Assembly: GCF_000820505.1 (NCBI RefSeq)
Contig: NZ_JWJD01000001.1
Coordinates: forward strand, 1,222,629 to 1,277,950
Direction of reading: 5' to 3'
DNA from: Geoalkalibacter ferrihydriticus DSM 17813
GTDB lineage: Bacteria; Desulfobacterota; Desulfuromonadia; Desulfuromonadales; Geoalkalibacteraceae
Length of the DNA: 55,322 nucleotides
Notes under the pieces: model-generated
The model's input: the letters and a program-made list of their open reading frames with translations, nothing else
The model's database searches: none
Told to the model about the DNA's origin: nothing
Shown here: in pieces, positions 1-6,751 of the stretch
How positions within the stretch are numbered: the stretch's first letter is position 1
Layout: every line of letters begins with the position of its first letter
Position numbers and translations under genes: made by a program

Positions 1-2
1 AC

Positions 3-164
3 CCTGGATCCGTGAGATCCGAACGGGCAAGAGCGCAAGTCATTGACCTGCCTAAGCATTCAAAAAATCGCCGATGAACCTATGGGTGCACCTCAGATTT
101 TTTGAAACACTTATTCAGGCCAAGCACTTACACTCTTTTGCCGCCCAGATCTCACGGATCCAGG
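3..164. repeat. 162-bp imperfect palindrome (MITE-like foldback element)
   Basis: The outer 17-bp arms (3-19 and 148-164) are perfect inverted copies. A second perfect 11-bp arm pair lies at 59-69 and 96-106. The sequence between these pairs also aligns arm to arm with a few short gaps, mostly differing by transitions. The loop is about 26 bp. No coding frame fits it. A non-autonomous mobile element or a large structured intergenic repeat would explain it; no flanking target-site duplication can be judged because the window starts at the edge. Confidence 0.6.
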
Positions 165-181
165 TTAACTGTTCAGCATGC

Positions 182-283
182 ACCGCAGGGTACGGCGGCA
201 TCGCGCGCGGCAAAAACTCACCTGCGGTTCAAGCATTTGCCGCAGCCTTCAACCGCCGCACCCTGTGGGACTGTCGGACGTTG
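182..283. repeat. Dispersed intergenic palindromic repeat, copy 1
   Basis: Arms at 182-198 and 253-269 pair with three mismatches. The 3' part (about 254-283) is nearly identical to the reverse complement of 10684-10713 between the rubrerythrin and DJ-1 genes. The two copies share the core GCCGCACCCTG followed by ACTGTCGGACGTTGC. Two intergenic copies in one window suggest a genome-wide REP/BIME-like family. Confidence 0.55.
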
Positions 284-371
284 CAGGTGAATTTATACTT
301 AAGTGCTGCACACGGATAAGATCTGGCGAAAGCGAAGCAATGCGTGTCCAGAGGGGTGGGTTTTTGAAATT

Positions 372-1046
372 TCAAAAAAACAGAAACCGTTTGCGCTTGG
401 GCTCCCTTGCCGACACCGACCAGCAGCGGGCGGTGTTCACTTCGCAACAGGTCAGGCTGCGGCCGTAGACCGCGCCTGTGTCGAGGCCCATTCGCTCCGA
501 ACCAATAAGCGGGCCATCCGTTTGCGGGGTGTGGCCGAAAACCACGGTCTTGCCCCAGGAATAACTGCTGTTGAGAAAGGCGTTGCGAATCCACAGCAGG
601 TCTTCTTCGCTTTGTTGCTCAGGTGAAAGGCCGGGCAGGAGCCCTGCGTGGACGAAGATGAAATCCGGGGTTTCGTAGTAGAGGCGCAAGTCTTCGAGAA
701 ACCGCCGATGCGCGTCGGGGATTTCTTGACTGCCCCGCTTCTCATAGCTGTCAAGGGTCTCCTGGCCGCCGTTGGCGAGAAAGCTCAGGCGATCGCGCCC
801 GACCAGGAAGTCGAGAAACATGGCCTCGTGATTACCCTTGAGAAACACCGTTGCGGGAAAGCGGCGCCCGAAATCACATAGATAGTCCAGCACCCCGGCC
901 GAGTCGGGGCCCCGATCGACATAATCCCCAAGAAATACAAGCTGGTCCTGGGCGCGGGGCGCCACCTGGGCCATCAACCTTTCAAGTGGCTCCAGGCAGC
1001 CGTGAATATCTCCCACAGCCAGCAGGCGTCCGGGTTTGCTGTTCAT
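372..1046 (-). CDS. Metallophosphatase (PPP-family serine/threonine phosphatase / ApaH-like)
   Basis: This 224-residue cytoplasmic protein carries the PPP signature in order: GDIHG near residue 13, GDYVDRG near 40, GNHE near 72, FVHAGL near 133 and FGHTP near 171. These Asp, His and Asn residues hold two metal ions and hydrolyse phosphoesters. The family includes bacterial PrpA/PphA phosphoprotein phosphatases and diadenosine tetraphosphatases, and the sequence alone does not decide between them. The length fits a bare catalytic domain. The start ATG directly follows an AAGG run. It lies 56 bp downstream of the unknown gene on the same strand and may be cotranscribed with it. The C-terminus ends in a basic tail (KRKRFLFF). 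Confidence 0.85.
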   Translation of the reverse strand: MNSKPGRLLAVGDIHGCLEPLERLMAQVAPRAQDQLVFLGDYVDRGPDSAGVLDYLCDFGRRFPATVFLKGNHEAMFLDFLVGRDRLSFLANGGQETLDSYEKRGSQEIPDAHRRFLEDLRLYYETPDFIFVHAGLLPGLSPEQQSEEDLLWIRNAFLNSSYSWGKTVVFGHTPQTDGPLIGSERMGLDTGAVYGRSLTCCEVNTARCWSVSAREPKRKRFLFF

Positions 1047-1102
1047 CCTTTGCTAGTTCCCTTGATTATAGTAAAAGGCGAATGCGGGCATGTTTCCGCC
1101 CC

Positions 1103-1684
1103 TCAGGTCGGGCGCCCTTTGCGCACCTGCGCGGGTACAACTCTAACGCAGGCGTGAGGTCCGGCCAGCTCTCGGTATAGGCGCAGCAGGAAGCGTACCG
1201 TCACGACCTTGTGGATGGCTGCCTGGGTAAAGCGGTAAAGCATGCGGTGCATCGTGGAAGGTTTCGCGCTGCCGAGAAGTAGCGGACAATAGTCGGAAAG
1301 TTGCAGCTCGACCCGCAGGCCGTCGTCAAGTTCCTCGGTGGACAGTTCAAGACGTCCGCGGTCACAGCGGTCCGGCTGAACCAGAATGCCGCCGCGGATG
1401 GCCAAAACTGCCGAGTGTCGGCGATCATCCTGGTGAAACTCGGGGCCGCTGAATTCGATAAGATTCAGCCGGGTGCCGACCAAACGCAAACCCAACCCCC
1501 CGGGCTCAGAGCGCGGACGAACCAGGGTCAGAGTGAAGCGCCGCAGATGGTTCAGATACCGTTCCAGCAAAAATTCAGGTGTTACTCCGTCGGCCAGATC
1601 GAAGGGTAGAACCAGCCATTGAACGGAAAACACGGAGGAGTCCTCAAGGAGAATTTGTTGACAGGCGACGTCGCGGATGGAGGC
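1103..1684 (-). CDS. Conserved-looking protein of unknown function (193 aa)
   Basis: I do not recognise this family. The chosen ATG at 1684 has a good AGAGGGAT ribosome site about eight bases upstream; an in-frame TTG at 1777 lacks one. The protein has no signal peptide and no membrane helix. It is mixed alpha/beta, with an Arg-rich C-terminal half (RMLYRFTQAAIHKVVTVRFLLRLYRE) that reads as an amphipathic helix. Codon use matches the neighbours. It lies between the metallophosphatase (56 bp downstream) and the FapF-like barrel gene (135 bp upstream), so it could be a distal member of the fibre operon, though nothing in the sequence proves that. Confidence 0.6.
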   Translation of the reverse strand, partial: ASIRDVACQQILLEDSSVFSVQWLVLPFDLADGVTPEFLLERYLNHLRRFTLTLVRPRSEPGGLGLRLVGTRLNLIEFSGPEFHQDDRRHSAVLAIRGGILVQPDRCDRGRLELSTEELDDGLRVELQLSDYCPLLLGSAKPSTMHRMLYRFTQAAIHKVVTVRFLLRLYRELAGPHACVRVVPAQVRKGRPT

Positions 1685-1819
1685 CATGGGCAGGATCCCT
1701 CTCGCTTTGGGTTCGAAACTGCTAATATATAGCATAGAGCCGTCTATGCAGGGAATGAAATCGGAGGCGGCAATCAAGAACCGATTGCCGCCGTGAGGAT
1801 AGGGCTGCGCTGAGTCAGG

Positions 1820-2806
1820 TTAGAAGCTGAATCGAATGGGGAAGTTGATGCTCACCTGGAGGTCGGGGGAATCTTCGGTCAGGCCCACGCCCAGGGTGAC
1901 GTTCATGGCCGTGCGCTGGGAAAAGGCGTAGGTGGCGCCCAGCAGCAGAGTCGCAACCACTGGGTCGGTTTCAGCGATTTTGTTGCCGTTGACTTGTGCG
2001 CGCGAATAGATTTTCTGCTCGAAGGCTGTGCTCAGGGCGAGTTTGTCGTTGAGGGCGTAGCCAATGCCGAAGCTTAGGTTGACGCTGTCGCTCGGGTCGA
2101 CTTTGCCGATGCCGTCGATGGTTCGCTCCATGTGATAGAAATAGCCGAGGTTGGCGAACAGCACCGCGGGATCCACGACTTTAAGGATCGTGACATAAGG
2201 TTCGAGGGCCCAGTGGCCGGTGCCGGTGGGCAGTTCAGCCGGGACATGCGTGCCGGGGGTGGCCAGTTGGGTGGCCAGTCCGTAAGGGTCGCGTCCGGTG
2301 CGGGATTTGGCTTTGAGCCCGGCGATGACTTGCGGTCGCGAGGGGGTTTCCTTGAGCAGGTGGAAAAGAATGCCGCCTTCGATATCGCCCAAGCCTTGAT
2401 CGTCGACGTAAGTGGTGCGACTGGGAAGATCGGTGTCGCCAGGGCGGTTGGTGAATTTGTCGGAACGATAGAGGTAGGGCACCCTCAGGTTGACCTGAAA
2501 AAACTCGCTTACCCCGAAGCGCAGGGAGAGCGAGGGGGTAAGAATGTCGCGCCGCACCTTCTCGACCTGAATCAGTCCGATGACCAGGCCCGGCAAGGTA
2601 AGCCCGGTCAAGTCGATACGGTTGGAAGAGTTGTGCATATACTGAAGTCCGGGTTCGATAATCAGGCTCCGCTTGCCGGCCCAGGAACCACCTGCGTCGG
2701 CAATGAGACTGGTTTCGGGACCGCTTGATTCCGTTTGCGCCAAGGCGGGAAGCAGAGCCAAATGCAAAAGTATTGCAATGCTGAATATCCCGATCAGGAA
2801 ACGCAT
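1820..2806 (-). CDS. fapF-like: Outer-membrane beta-barrel, FapF-like amyloid exporter
   Basis: This 328-residue protein has a Sec signal peptide (cleavage near ALAQ, residues 20-24). The mature part alternates polar and hydrophobic residues and ends in Phe (FPIRFSF), as outer-membrane barrels do. The start of the barrel (EPGLQYMHNSSNR, then IGLIQVE and RDILTPSLSLRFGV, then VRVPYLYRSD) matches the pattern I know from FapF of Pseudomonas and the related phenol-degradation-type transporter family. FapF is the pore that exports Fap amyloid subunits. It lacks the long N-terminal coiled-coil plug of Pseudomonas FapF. It is the last gene of the fibre locus and starts 199 bp after the small secreted gene, with a GGGAGG ribosome site. 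The function is inferred from sequence pattern plus context. Confidence 0.7.
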   Translation of the reverse strand: MRFLIGIFSIAILLHLALLPALAQTESSGPETSLIADAGGSWAGKRSLIIEPGLQYMHNSSNRIDLTGLTLPGLVIGLIQVEKVRRDILTPSLSLRFGVSEFFQVNLRVPYLYRSDKFTNRPGDTDLPSRTTYVDDQGLGDIEGGILFHLLKETPSRPQVIAGLKAKSRTGRDPYGLATQLATPGTHVPAELPTGTGHWALEPYVTILKVVDPAVLFANLGYFYHMERTIDGIGKVDPSDSVNLSFGIGYALNDKLALSTAFEQKIYSRAQVNGNKIAETDPVVATLLLGATYAFSQRTAMNVTLGVGLTEDSPDLQVSINFPIRFSF

Positions 2807-2944
2807 ATACCCTCCCTGTAACTACCGGCGAAAAATGAATTGCAGGTCCAATCCCGGGCGATCGCTGCCACCGGCCAAGTATAATCGATGATTTAGGTCT
2901 TTGCTGGGCTTGCGCGAAATTTTTTCCTTGCATGTTTACGGCAA

Positions 2945-2975
2945 GAAAAAGGCCACGGCTCAACCTCCGTGACCT
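2945..2975 (-). terminator. Probable intrinsic terminator between the small secreted gene and fapF-like gene
   Basis: On the minus strand a stem (AGGtCACGG / CCGTGgCCT, one mismatch, 8-nt loop) is followed by a TTTTTCTT run. It would end or attenuate the upstream transcript, lowering barrel expression relative to fibre subunits, or leave fapF under its own promoter. Confidence 0.55.
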
Positions 2976-3005
2976 GTGCTTCCTCAGGTCAAAAGACGTT
3001 CATTT

Positions 3006-3560
3006 CTAGTACATAAAAAAGTCGCGCAACTCCGGTGTGCTAAAGCTGTCCTTGTTGAAAAAACCCAGACGTAGATTAATGACATTGACGATGGAGCCGA
3101 CGTTATGGTTGCCCGTAATGATGTTGGCGTTGGACAGGCCATGAAAGTCCGTGAAGGAATTATTGAGCAGCACGGCGTTGATTTGCTGGGGTACACCTGT
3201 GGTTGCCCCCTGCGGGTTTGTTGCGTCGCCTCCTTGCCCTGCCTGCAGAATATCAACGTTGAGTTGGATGCTGCCGTCTTTGCCGATCACCACGTTCTGG
3301 TGCAGGGCATTGACGAACCCTGTGGTCTCGGTTCCTCCAGGTTGCTGGTGAGAGACCAGATTGACTCGCATGAAATCCATAGAGAAGTACAGAAAATCAC
3401 CACTGGGCAGGGTAAACCCTCCCTGAGCATCCGCCATCTCCATCTCGCTCAGTGGCTCGCCACTGATGTTCAAAACATCAACAGCGCCAACCGGCGCAGC
3501 CAGAGTCAGCAGAAAGACGGCAACAAGTGCGAAGAGTTTAATGCTTGGCCGGCTGTTCAT
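3006..3560 (-). CDS. Small secreted protein with double-glycine-type motif (FapE-position, putative minor fibre subunit)
   Basis: The start is ATG 3560, with AAAGGGGA about ten bases upstream. The 184-residue product has a Sec signal peptide (residues 1-26, ending PVGA). Residues 37-48 (LSEMEMADAQGG) fit the double-glycine leader consensus LSxxELxxIxGG that C39 peptidases cut after. The rest is Asn/Gln/Gly-rich, and the segment GLSNANIITGNHNVGS near residue 141 resembles GINSMNMSSGNFNNAA at the C-terminus of the repeat protein. The gene lies 31 bp after the C39 peptidase gene. Its place in the order matches FapE of Pseudomonas, but it lacks any Cys and is shorter than FapE, so homology is uncertain. 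It may be a second substrate of the peptidase and exporter. Confidence 0.6.
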   Translation of the reverse strand: MNSRPSIKLFALVAVFLLTLAAPVGAVDVLNISGEPLSEMEMADAQGGFTLPSGDFLYFSMDFMRVNLVSHQQPGGTETTGFVNALHQNVVIGKDGSIQLNVDILQAGQGGDATNPQGATTGVPQQINAVLLNNSFTDFHGLSNANIITGNHNVGSIVNVINLRLGFFNKDSFSTPELRDFFMY

Positions 3561-3591
3561 GGCGGCAATCCCCTTTCGGTGGTCAGAGCTG

Positions 3592-4299
3592 TCAGAACTC
3601 ATGTGCTGAGTAAGCAAATTGCATGTCGAGCAGGTCTCTTGGCAGCAGATCTGTCGGGCCGCGCGACCAGAAAGGTTTGATCCTAAGGTCGTGGTCGGTG
3701 ATTTTTTGCCCGTCGCTTCGCATGAAGGCAAGCAGAATGCCATTCCACATGCTGCTGAATTCGTCCAGATTCCTGTTCCAGTGCCCGCGGGCTGGATCGG
3801 CCAGGTATATTTGACCGTTCTTGACGCCGCGGATGACGACAAAATGATTATAGCCCTGCAGGTCGACCAGGACGATGGCGGGCCGGTCAAGGGTTTCAAG
3901 TTGCCGTGGCTCCATGCGATAACCCTGGCCGGTGAGTCCCTGGGCTTCGGCATAGTTTTTAAGGTCGAGCAATGAGATGCCGCGTTCCTGGATCCGCTTA
4001 ATGGTCGCTTTGTCGGCGTTGAGGAACAAGGCTTCAAGTATTTCGACTTCGCTGGTCTCCATTCCGAAATAATAGGTCAGGATGGTTGCCAGCGAGGCCG
4101 CGCCGCAGCTGAAGTCTTTGGTCTGGCGCACGATGTTGTTGAACTTCATATCGCGCAGGGGAGTTACTTGGCGGGTGATGGTAGCGTTGCCGATGCGGAT
4201 TTCAACAGGAGCAGACCAGGCAACGTTAAAGGGCAAGGAACTCCATAGAAGAATAAAGAAAATAGCGCTGCCCAGAGTGACTTTTGTCAATTTCTTCAT
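3592..4299 (-). CDS. fapD-like: Periplasmic stand-alone C39 peptidase, FapD-like
   Basis: The start is ATG 4299, with an AGGGGA ribosome site. The 235-residue protein has an N-terminal signal sequence (about residues 1-30) and a single C39 domain. Visible catalytic elements are Gln59 (oxyanion hole), Cys65 in DFSCGAASL, His152 in GYNHFVV and Asp168 in YLADPARG. C39 domains usually sit on bacteriocin ABC exporters and cut after Gly-Gly; a free, exported one without a transporter is the hallmark of FapD in Fap loci. It sits directly after the repeat-protein gene, separated by 84 bp holding a strong hairpin. Likely role: processing or gating of the fibre subunits in the periplasm. The C-terminal 35 residues after the domain are of unknown use. 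Confidence 0.8.
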   Translation of the reverse strand: MKKLTKVTLGSAIFFILLWSSLPFNVAWSAPVEIRIGNATITRQVTPLRDMKFNNIVRQTKDFSCGAASLATILTYYFGMETSEVEILEALFLNADKATIKRIQERGISLLDLKNYAEAQGLTGQGYRMEPRQLETLDRPAIVLVDLQGYNHFVVIRGVKNGQIYLADPARGHWNRNLDEFSSMWNGILLAFMRSDGQKITDHDLRIKPFWSRGPTDLLPRDLLDMQFAYSAHEF

Positions 4300-4328
4300 G
4301 CCATTTTTTCCCCTGGAAATGATCAATG

Positions 4329-4360
4329 TCGGGCAAAGGGGATGGCTCCCCTTTGCCCGA
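4329..4360 (-). promoter_or_regulatory. Perfect 13-bp stem-loop in the fibre-peptidase intergenic gap
   Basis: Arms 4329-4341 and 4348-4360 (TCGGGCAAAGGGG / CCCCTTTGCCCGA) are perfectly complementary around a 6-nt loop. No T-run follows on the minus strand, so it is better explained as an mRNA 3'-end stabiliser or partial attenuator than a full terminator. Such a hairpin would raise the ratio of fibre subunit to peptidase. Confidence 0.6.
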
Positions 4361-4383
4361 AGCAATTCAGCTAAGCAGTGTGG

Positions 4384-6027
4384 TTATTGGCCGGCGAGGC
4401 TGCCGGTGCCGCTGATGGTGAATCCGAAGGTGGTCTGGCTGGCGGCGTTGTTGAAGTTGCCGCTGCTCATGTTCATGCTGTTGATACCGGCAAAACCATT
4501 AGCGGTATCTTGAAGGTGAATGCTGTTGACGATGCTGAGGGGACCTTCTCCGCCCTCACTACCGCCCGCCATGAAGCTCATGTTGGAATCGGTCATTGCC
4601 GCAACCTGACTCAGGGTTGCCTCGACGACAGAGTTATTGTCACTGGAGGAATTATTAGAGTCCGCAGTGTTGACACTATTGTCGTTGTTGGAATCTGCGG
4701 TGTTGACGCTGTTGTCACTATTATCGTTGTTCGAGTCATTGACGCTGTTGTCGTTGTTGGAATCTGCCGTGTTGACGCTGTTGTCATTGTTTGAATCGTT
4801 GGCACTGTTGTTGCTAGCGTCGTTATTTGAGTCTGCTGTGTTTACACTGTTATTGCTGTTGTCGTTGTTGGAATCTGCTGTATTCACGCTGTTATTGCTG
4901 TTGTCAGAATTGTTGCTGGCGTCATTGTTGGAATCCGCCGTATTTACGCTGTTATTGCTGTTGTCAGAGTTATTGCTGGCGTCATTGTTGGAATCTGCTG
5001 TATTTACGCTGTTGTTGCTGTTGTCAGAGTTGTTGCTGTTGTCATTGTTTGAGTCGGCAGTGTTGACGCTGTTGTTGTTTTGTGAGTCTGCCGTATTTAC
5101 GCTGTTGTCGCTGTTATTGCTGTTGTCTGTATTGAACCCTTCTTGGGCGATGCTGCTGTCAGTATTGAATCCTTCTTGAGTGGTTGAATTGTCGGAGTTG
5201 TTAGTGTTATCCGTGTTGAACCCTTCCTGGGTGATGCTGCTGTCGGTGTTGAAGCCTTCTTGGTTAGTTGAATTGTCGGAATTGTTAGTGTTATCCGTGT
5301 TAAATCCTTCCTGGGCGATGCTGCTGTCGGTATTGAAGCCTTCCTGGTTATTTGAATTGTCGGAATTGTTGGTGTTGTCCGTGTTGAAACCTTCCTGAGC
5401 TATACTGCTGTCGGTATTGAAACCTTCTTGAGAAGTGCTGCTGTCGGTGTTGAAGCCTTCTTGGTTAGTTGAATTGTCGGAATTGTTAGTGTTATCCGTG
5501 TTAAATCCTTCCTGGGCGATACTGCTGTCGGTATTGAAGCCTTCCTGGTTATTTGAATTGTCGGAATTGTTGGTGTTGTCCGTGTTGAAGCCTTCCTGAG
5601 CTATACTGCTGTCGGTATTGAAGCCTTCTTGATAAGTGCTGCTGTCTGTATTGAAGCCTTCCTGGTTATTCGAATTGTCGGAATTGTTGGTGTTGTCCGT
5701 GTTGAAGCCTTCCTGAGCTATACTGCTGTCGGTATTGAAACCTTCTTGAGAAGTGCTGCTGTCGGTATTGAAGCCTTCTTGGTTGGTTGAATTGTCTGAG
5801 TTGTTGGTATTGTCAGTGTTGAAACCTTCTTGAGCAACGCTGTTGTCTGAATTATTGCTTAAGTCGTTGCCGTTGAGCGAATCGCTCACGCTAACCGCGA
5901 CGGAAGATTCCTGTGCTACTTGAGATTCACTGTTGTCCGTTGCGGTGTTTTCCGCCAGTACTGGACAGCTGAATGCAAAAATAAAAGCAAAAATGGTCGA
6001 CATTGCCAGAAGTTTATTTTTGAACAT
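4384..6027 (-). CDS. fapC-like: Secreted Asn/Ser/Asp/Gln-rich repeat protein, FapC/FapB-like amyloid fibre subunit
   Basis: The start is ATG 6027, with AAGGGGG upstream; the Sec signal peptide is residues 1-26 (ending PVLA). The 547-residue product is almost all repeats. Residues 66-311 hold 18 copies of QEGFNTD, mixing a 17-residue unit (tail NTNNSDNSTN) and an 11-residue unit (tail SSIA). Residues 312-463 hold nine NTADS copies with NND/NNS runs. The 84-residue C-terminal part has a Gly-Gly at 488-489 (SNMSFMAGG) and the segment GINSMNMSSGNFNNAA. There is no Cys in the mature chain. Low-complexity Asn/Gln repeats, export signal, C39 peptidase and FapF-like barrel together point to a Fap-type functional amyloid for biofilm or surface attachment. 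It is the first structural gene after a sigma-54 promoter. Repeat sequences differ from Pseudomonas FapC, so assignment rests mainly on architecture and context. Confidence 0.75.
   Translation of the reverse strand: MFKNKLLAMSTIFAFIFAFSCPVLAENTATDNSESQVAQESSVAVSVSDSLNGNDLSNNSDNSVAQEGFNTDNTNNSDNSTNQEGFNTDSSTSQEGFNTDSSIAQEGFNTDNTNNSDNSNNQEGFNTDSSTYQEGFNTDSSIAQEGFNTDNTNNSDNSNNQEGFNTDSSIAQEGFNTDNTNNSDNSTNQEGFNTDSSTSQEGFNTDSSIAQEGFNTDNTNNSDNSNNQEGFNTDSSIAQEGFNTDNTNNSDNSTNQEGFNTDSSITQEGFNTDNTNNSDNSTTQEGFNTDSSIAQEGFNTDNSNNSDNSVNTADSQNNNSVNTADSNNDNSNNSDNSNNSVNTADSNNDASNNSDNSNNSVNTADSNNDASNNSDNSNNSVNTADSNNDNSNNSVNTADSNNDASNNSANDSNNDNSVNTADSNNDNSVNDSNNDNSDNSVNTADSNNDNSVNTADSNNSSSDNNSVVEATLSQVAAMTDSNMSFMAGGSEGGEGPLSIVNSIHLQDTANGFAGINSMNMSSGNFNNAASQTTFGFTISGTGSLAGQ
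4639..5832 (-). repeat. Coding tandem repeats of the fibre gene
   Basis: 5095-5832 encodes the 18 QEGFNTD modules and 4639-5094 the nine NTADS modules. The DNA copies are near-identical (for example blocks around 5200-5400 and 5450-5600), which favours slippage and recombination. Copy number is therefore expected to vary between strains, and the assembly here should be treated with caution. Confidence 0.85.
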
Positions 6028-6530
6028 GATTTTTCCCCCTTGAGGTTCTTGATCCATTTTTAAACGCTGTCAATACTCTTGAGATGTTTCGGCCGATTTT
6101 TCCGCATCAATCATTTCCAGACTCGTACATCACCTCCCCGTTCGCAGAGTTCCTGTTAGTGCCGAGCCTTTGTTAAAGTGGATGGCGCCGGCGGTCTTAG
6201 CCCCCAATTCATTCCAAAGAATGATCTTGGTGTATTGCGGGCAAAAAGCGCGAAGCATTCGAGGCTCGTACATCTCGCCTCGGCTGATGTCAGGCCCGTT
6301 CGCGGTCGGGTTCCTGTGCTTTTTGTTGTTCCTCTCGCCCATGCCGACAGCCCCTCGCTGTGATTCTCCATCTAGTGCGGCAGGGCTTGGGCGATATCAC
6401 CGTCAGCGGTCAGGGCATCCGGGGTGCCTCTTCCTGCCAAAAAAAATGAAGAAACCCGCTCAAGAGCAACAACGAATGAAATTGTTGCCCCGTATCCCTT
6501 GTGATGTCGGCGATGCGCATTTTCATTAAT
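6028..6530 (-). other. Long 5' leader of the fibre operon (no confident gene)
   Basis: About 490 nt separate the predicted sigma-54 start site from the fibre ATG. I see no recognisable gene or riboswitch. Two related modules occur, each with the word CTCGTACAT (6122-6130 and 6265-6273) followed by CCCGTTCGC and TTCCTGT (from about 6137 and 6297). On the minus strand each gives a purine-rich ribosome-like site before ATGTACGAG, opening frames of 7 and 47 codons. These could be leader peptides or just a duplication. Confidence 0.4.
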
Positions 6531-6546
6531 AGCAATGCGTGTGCCA
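6531..6546 (-). promoter_or_regulatory. Sigma-54 (RpoN) -24/-12 promoter of the fibre operon
   Basis: The minus strand reads TGGCAC-N5-TTGCT, an essentially perfect match to the -24/-12 consensus with correct GG and GC spacing. It points at the fibre gene and lies just downstream of the gene for a sigma-54 activator. Transcription would start near 6520. The 200 bp upstream (6547-6750) hold AT-rich partial palindromes, such as GTGTTGTATACAC at 6604-6616, that could be activator sites. Confidence 0.8.
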
Positions 6547-6751
6547 AAAGAAAAAAGTGATAAAAAACAGTATGTTGGGGCGGGCGTTCTGGCTGGGCGT
6601 AAGGTGTTGTATACACTTTTCTTATGCGGGAGCCTTACACGTTTGGTTTAAACTTAATGATAACGGGGTCTTGGAGTGTAAAGGTTGGATGTTCAGACCT
6701 GACAGGCCAATCGAGGGTGAGATAGGTGAGGACGGGAATTACAGGGGGAGT

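Noticed and set aside
3592-4299. Bacteriocin export system suggested by a C39 peptidase
   Set aside because: The peptidase is not fused to an ABC transporter, has its own export signal, and no small bacteriocin precursor or exporter is nearby. The Fap arrangement fits better.
4637-5398. Plus-strand open frames rich in Leu/Ser/Glu opposite the fibre gene
   Set aside because: They are antisense images of the Asn/Ser/Asp repeats; the periodicity follows the minus-strand codons, and no ribosome site precedes them.
4639-5832. Possible CRISPR array
   Set aside because: The repeats are in frame, of variable unit length and without unique spacers; they encode protein modules.
6130-6273. 47-codon frame in the fibre leader
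   Set aside because: It has a weak ribosome site, unusual composition and no recognised similarity. It is kept only as part of the leader observation.
6028-6530. c-di-GMP (GEMM) riboswitch in the fibre leader
   Set aside because: The conserved GEMM-I core words were not found on the minus strand, and no convincing fold was visible by eye.
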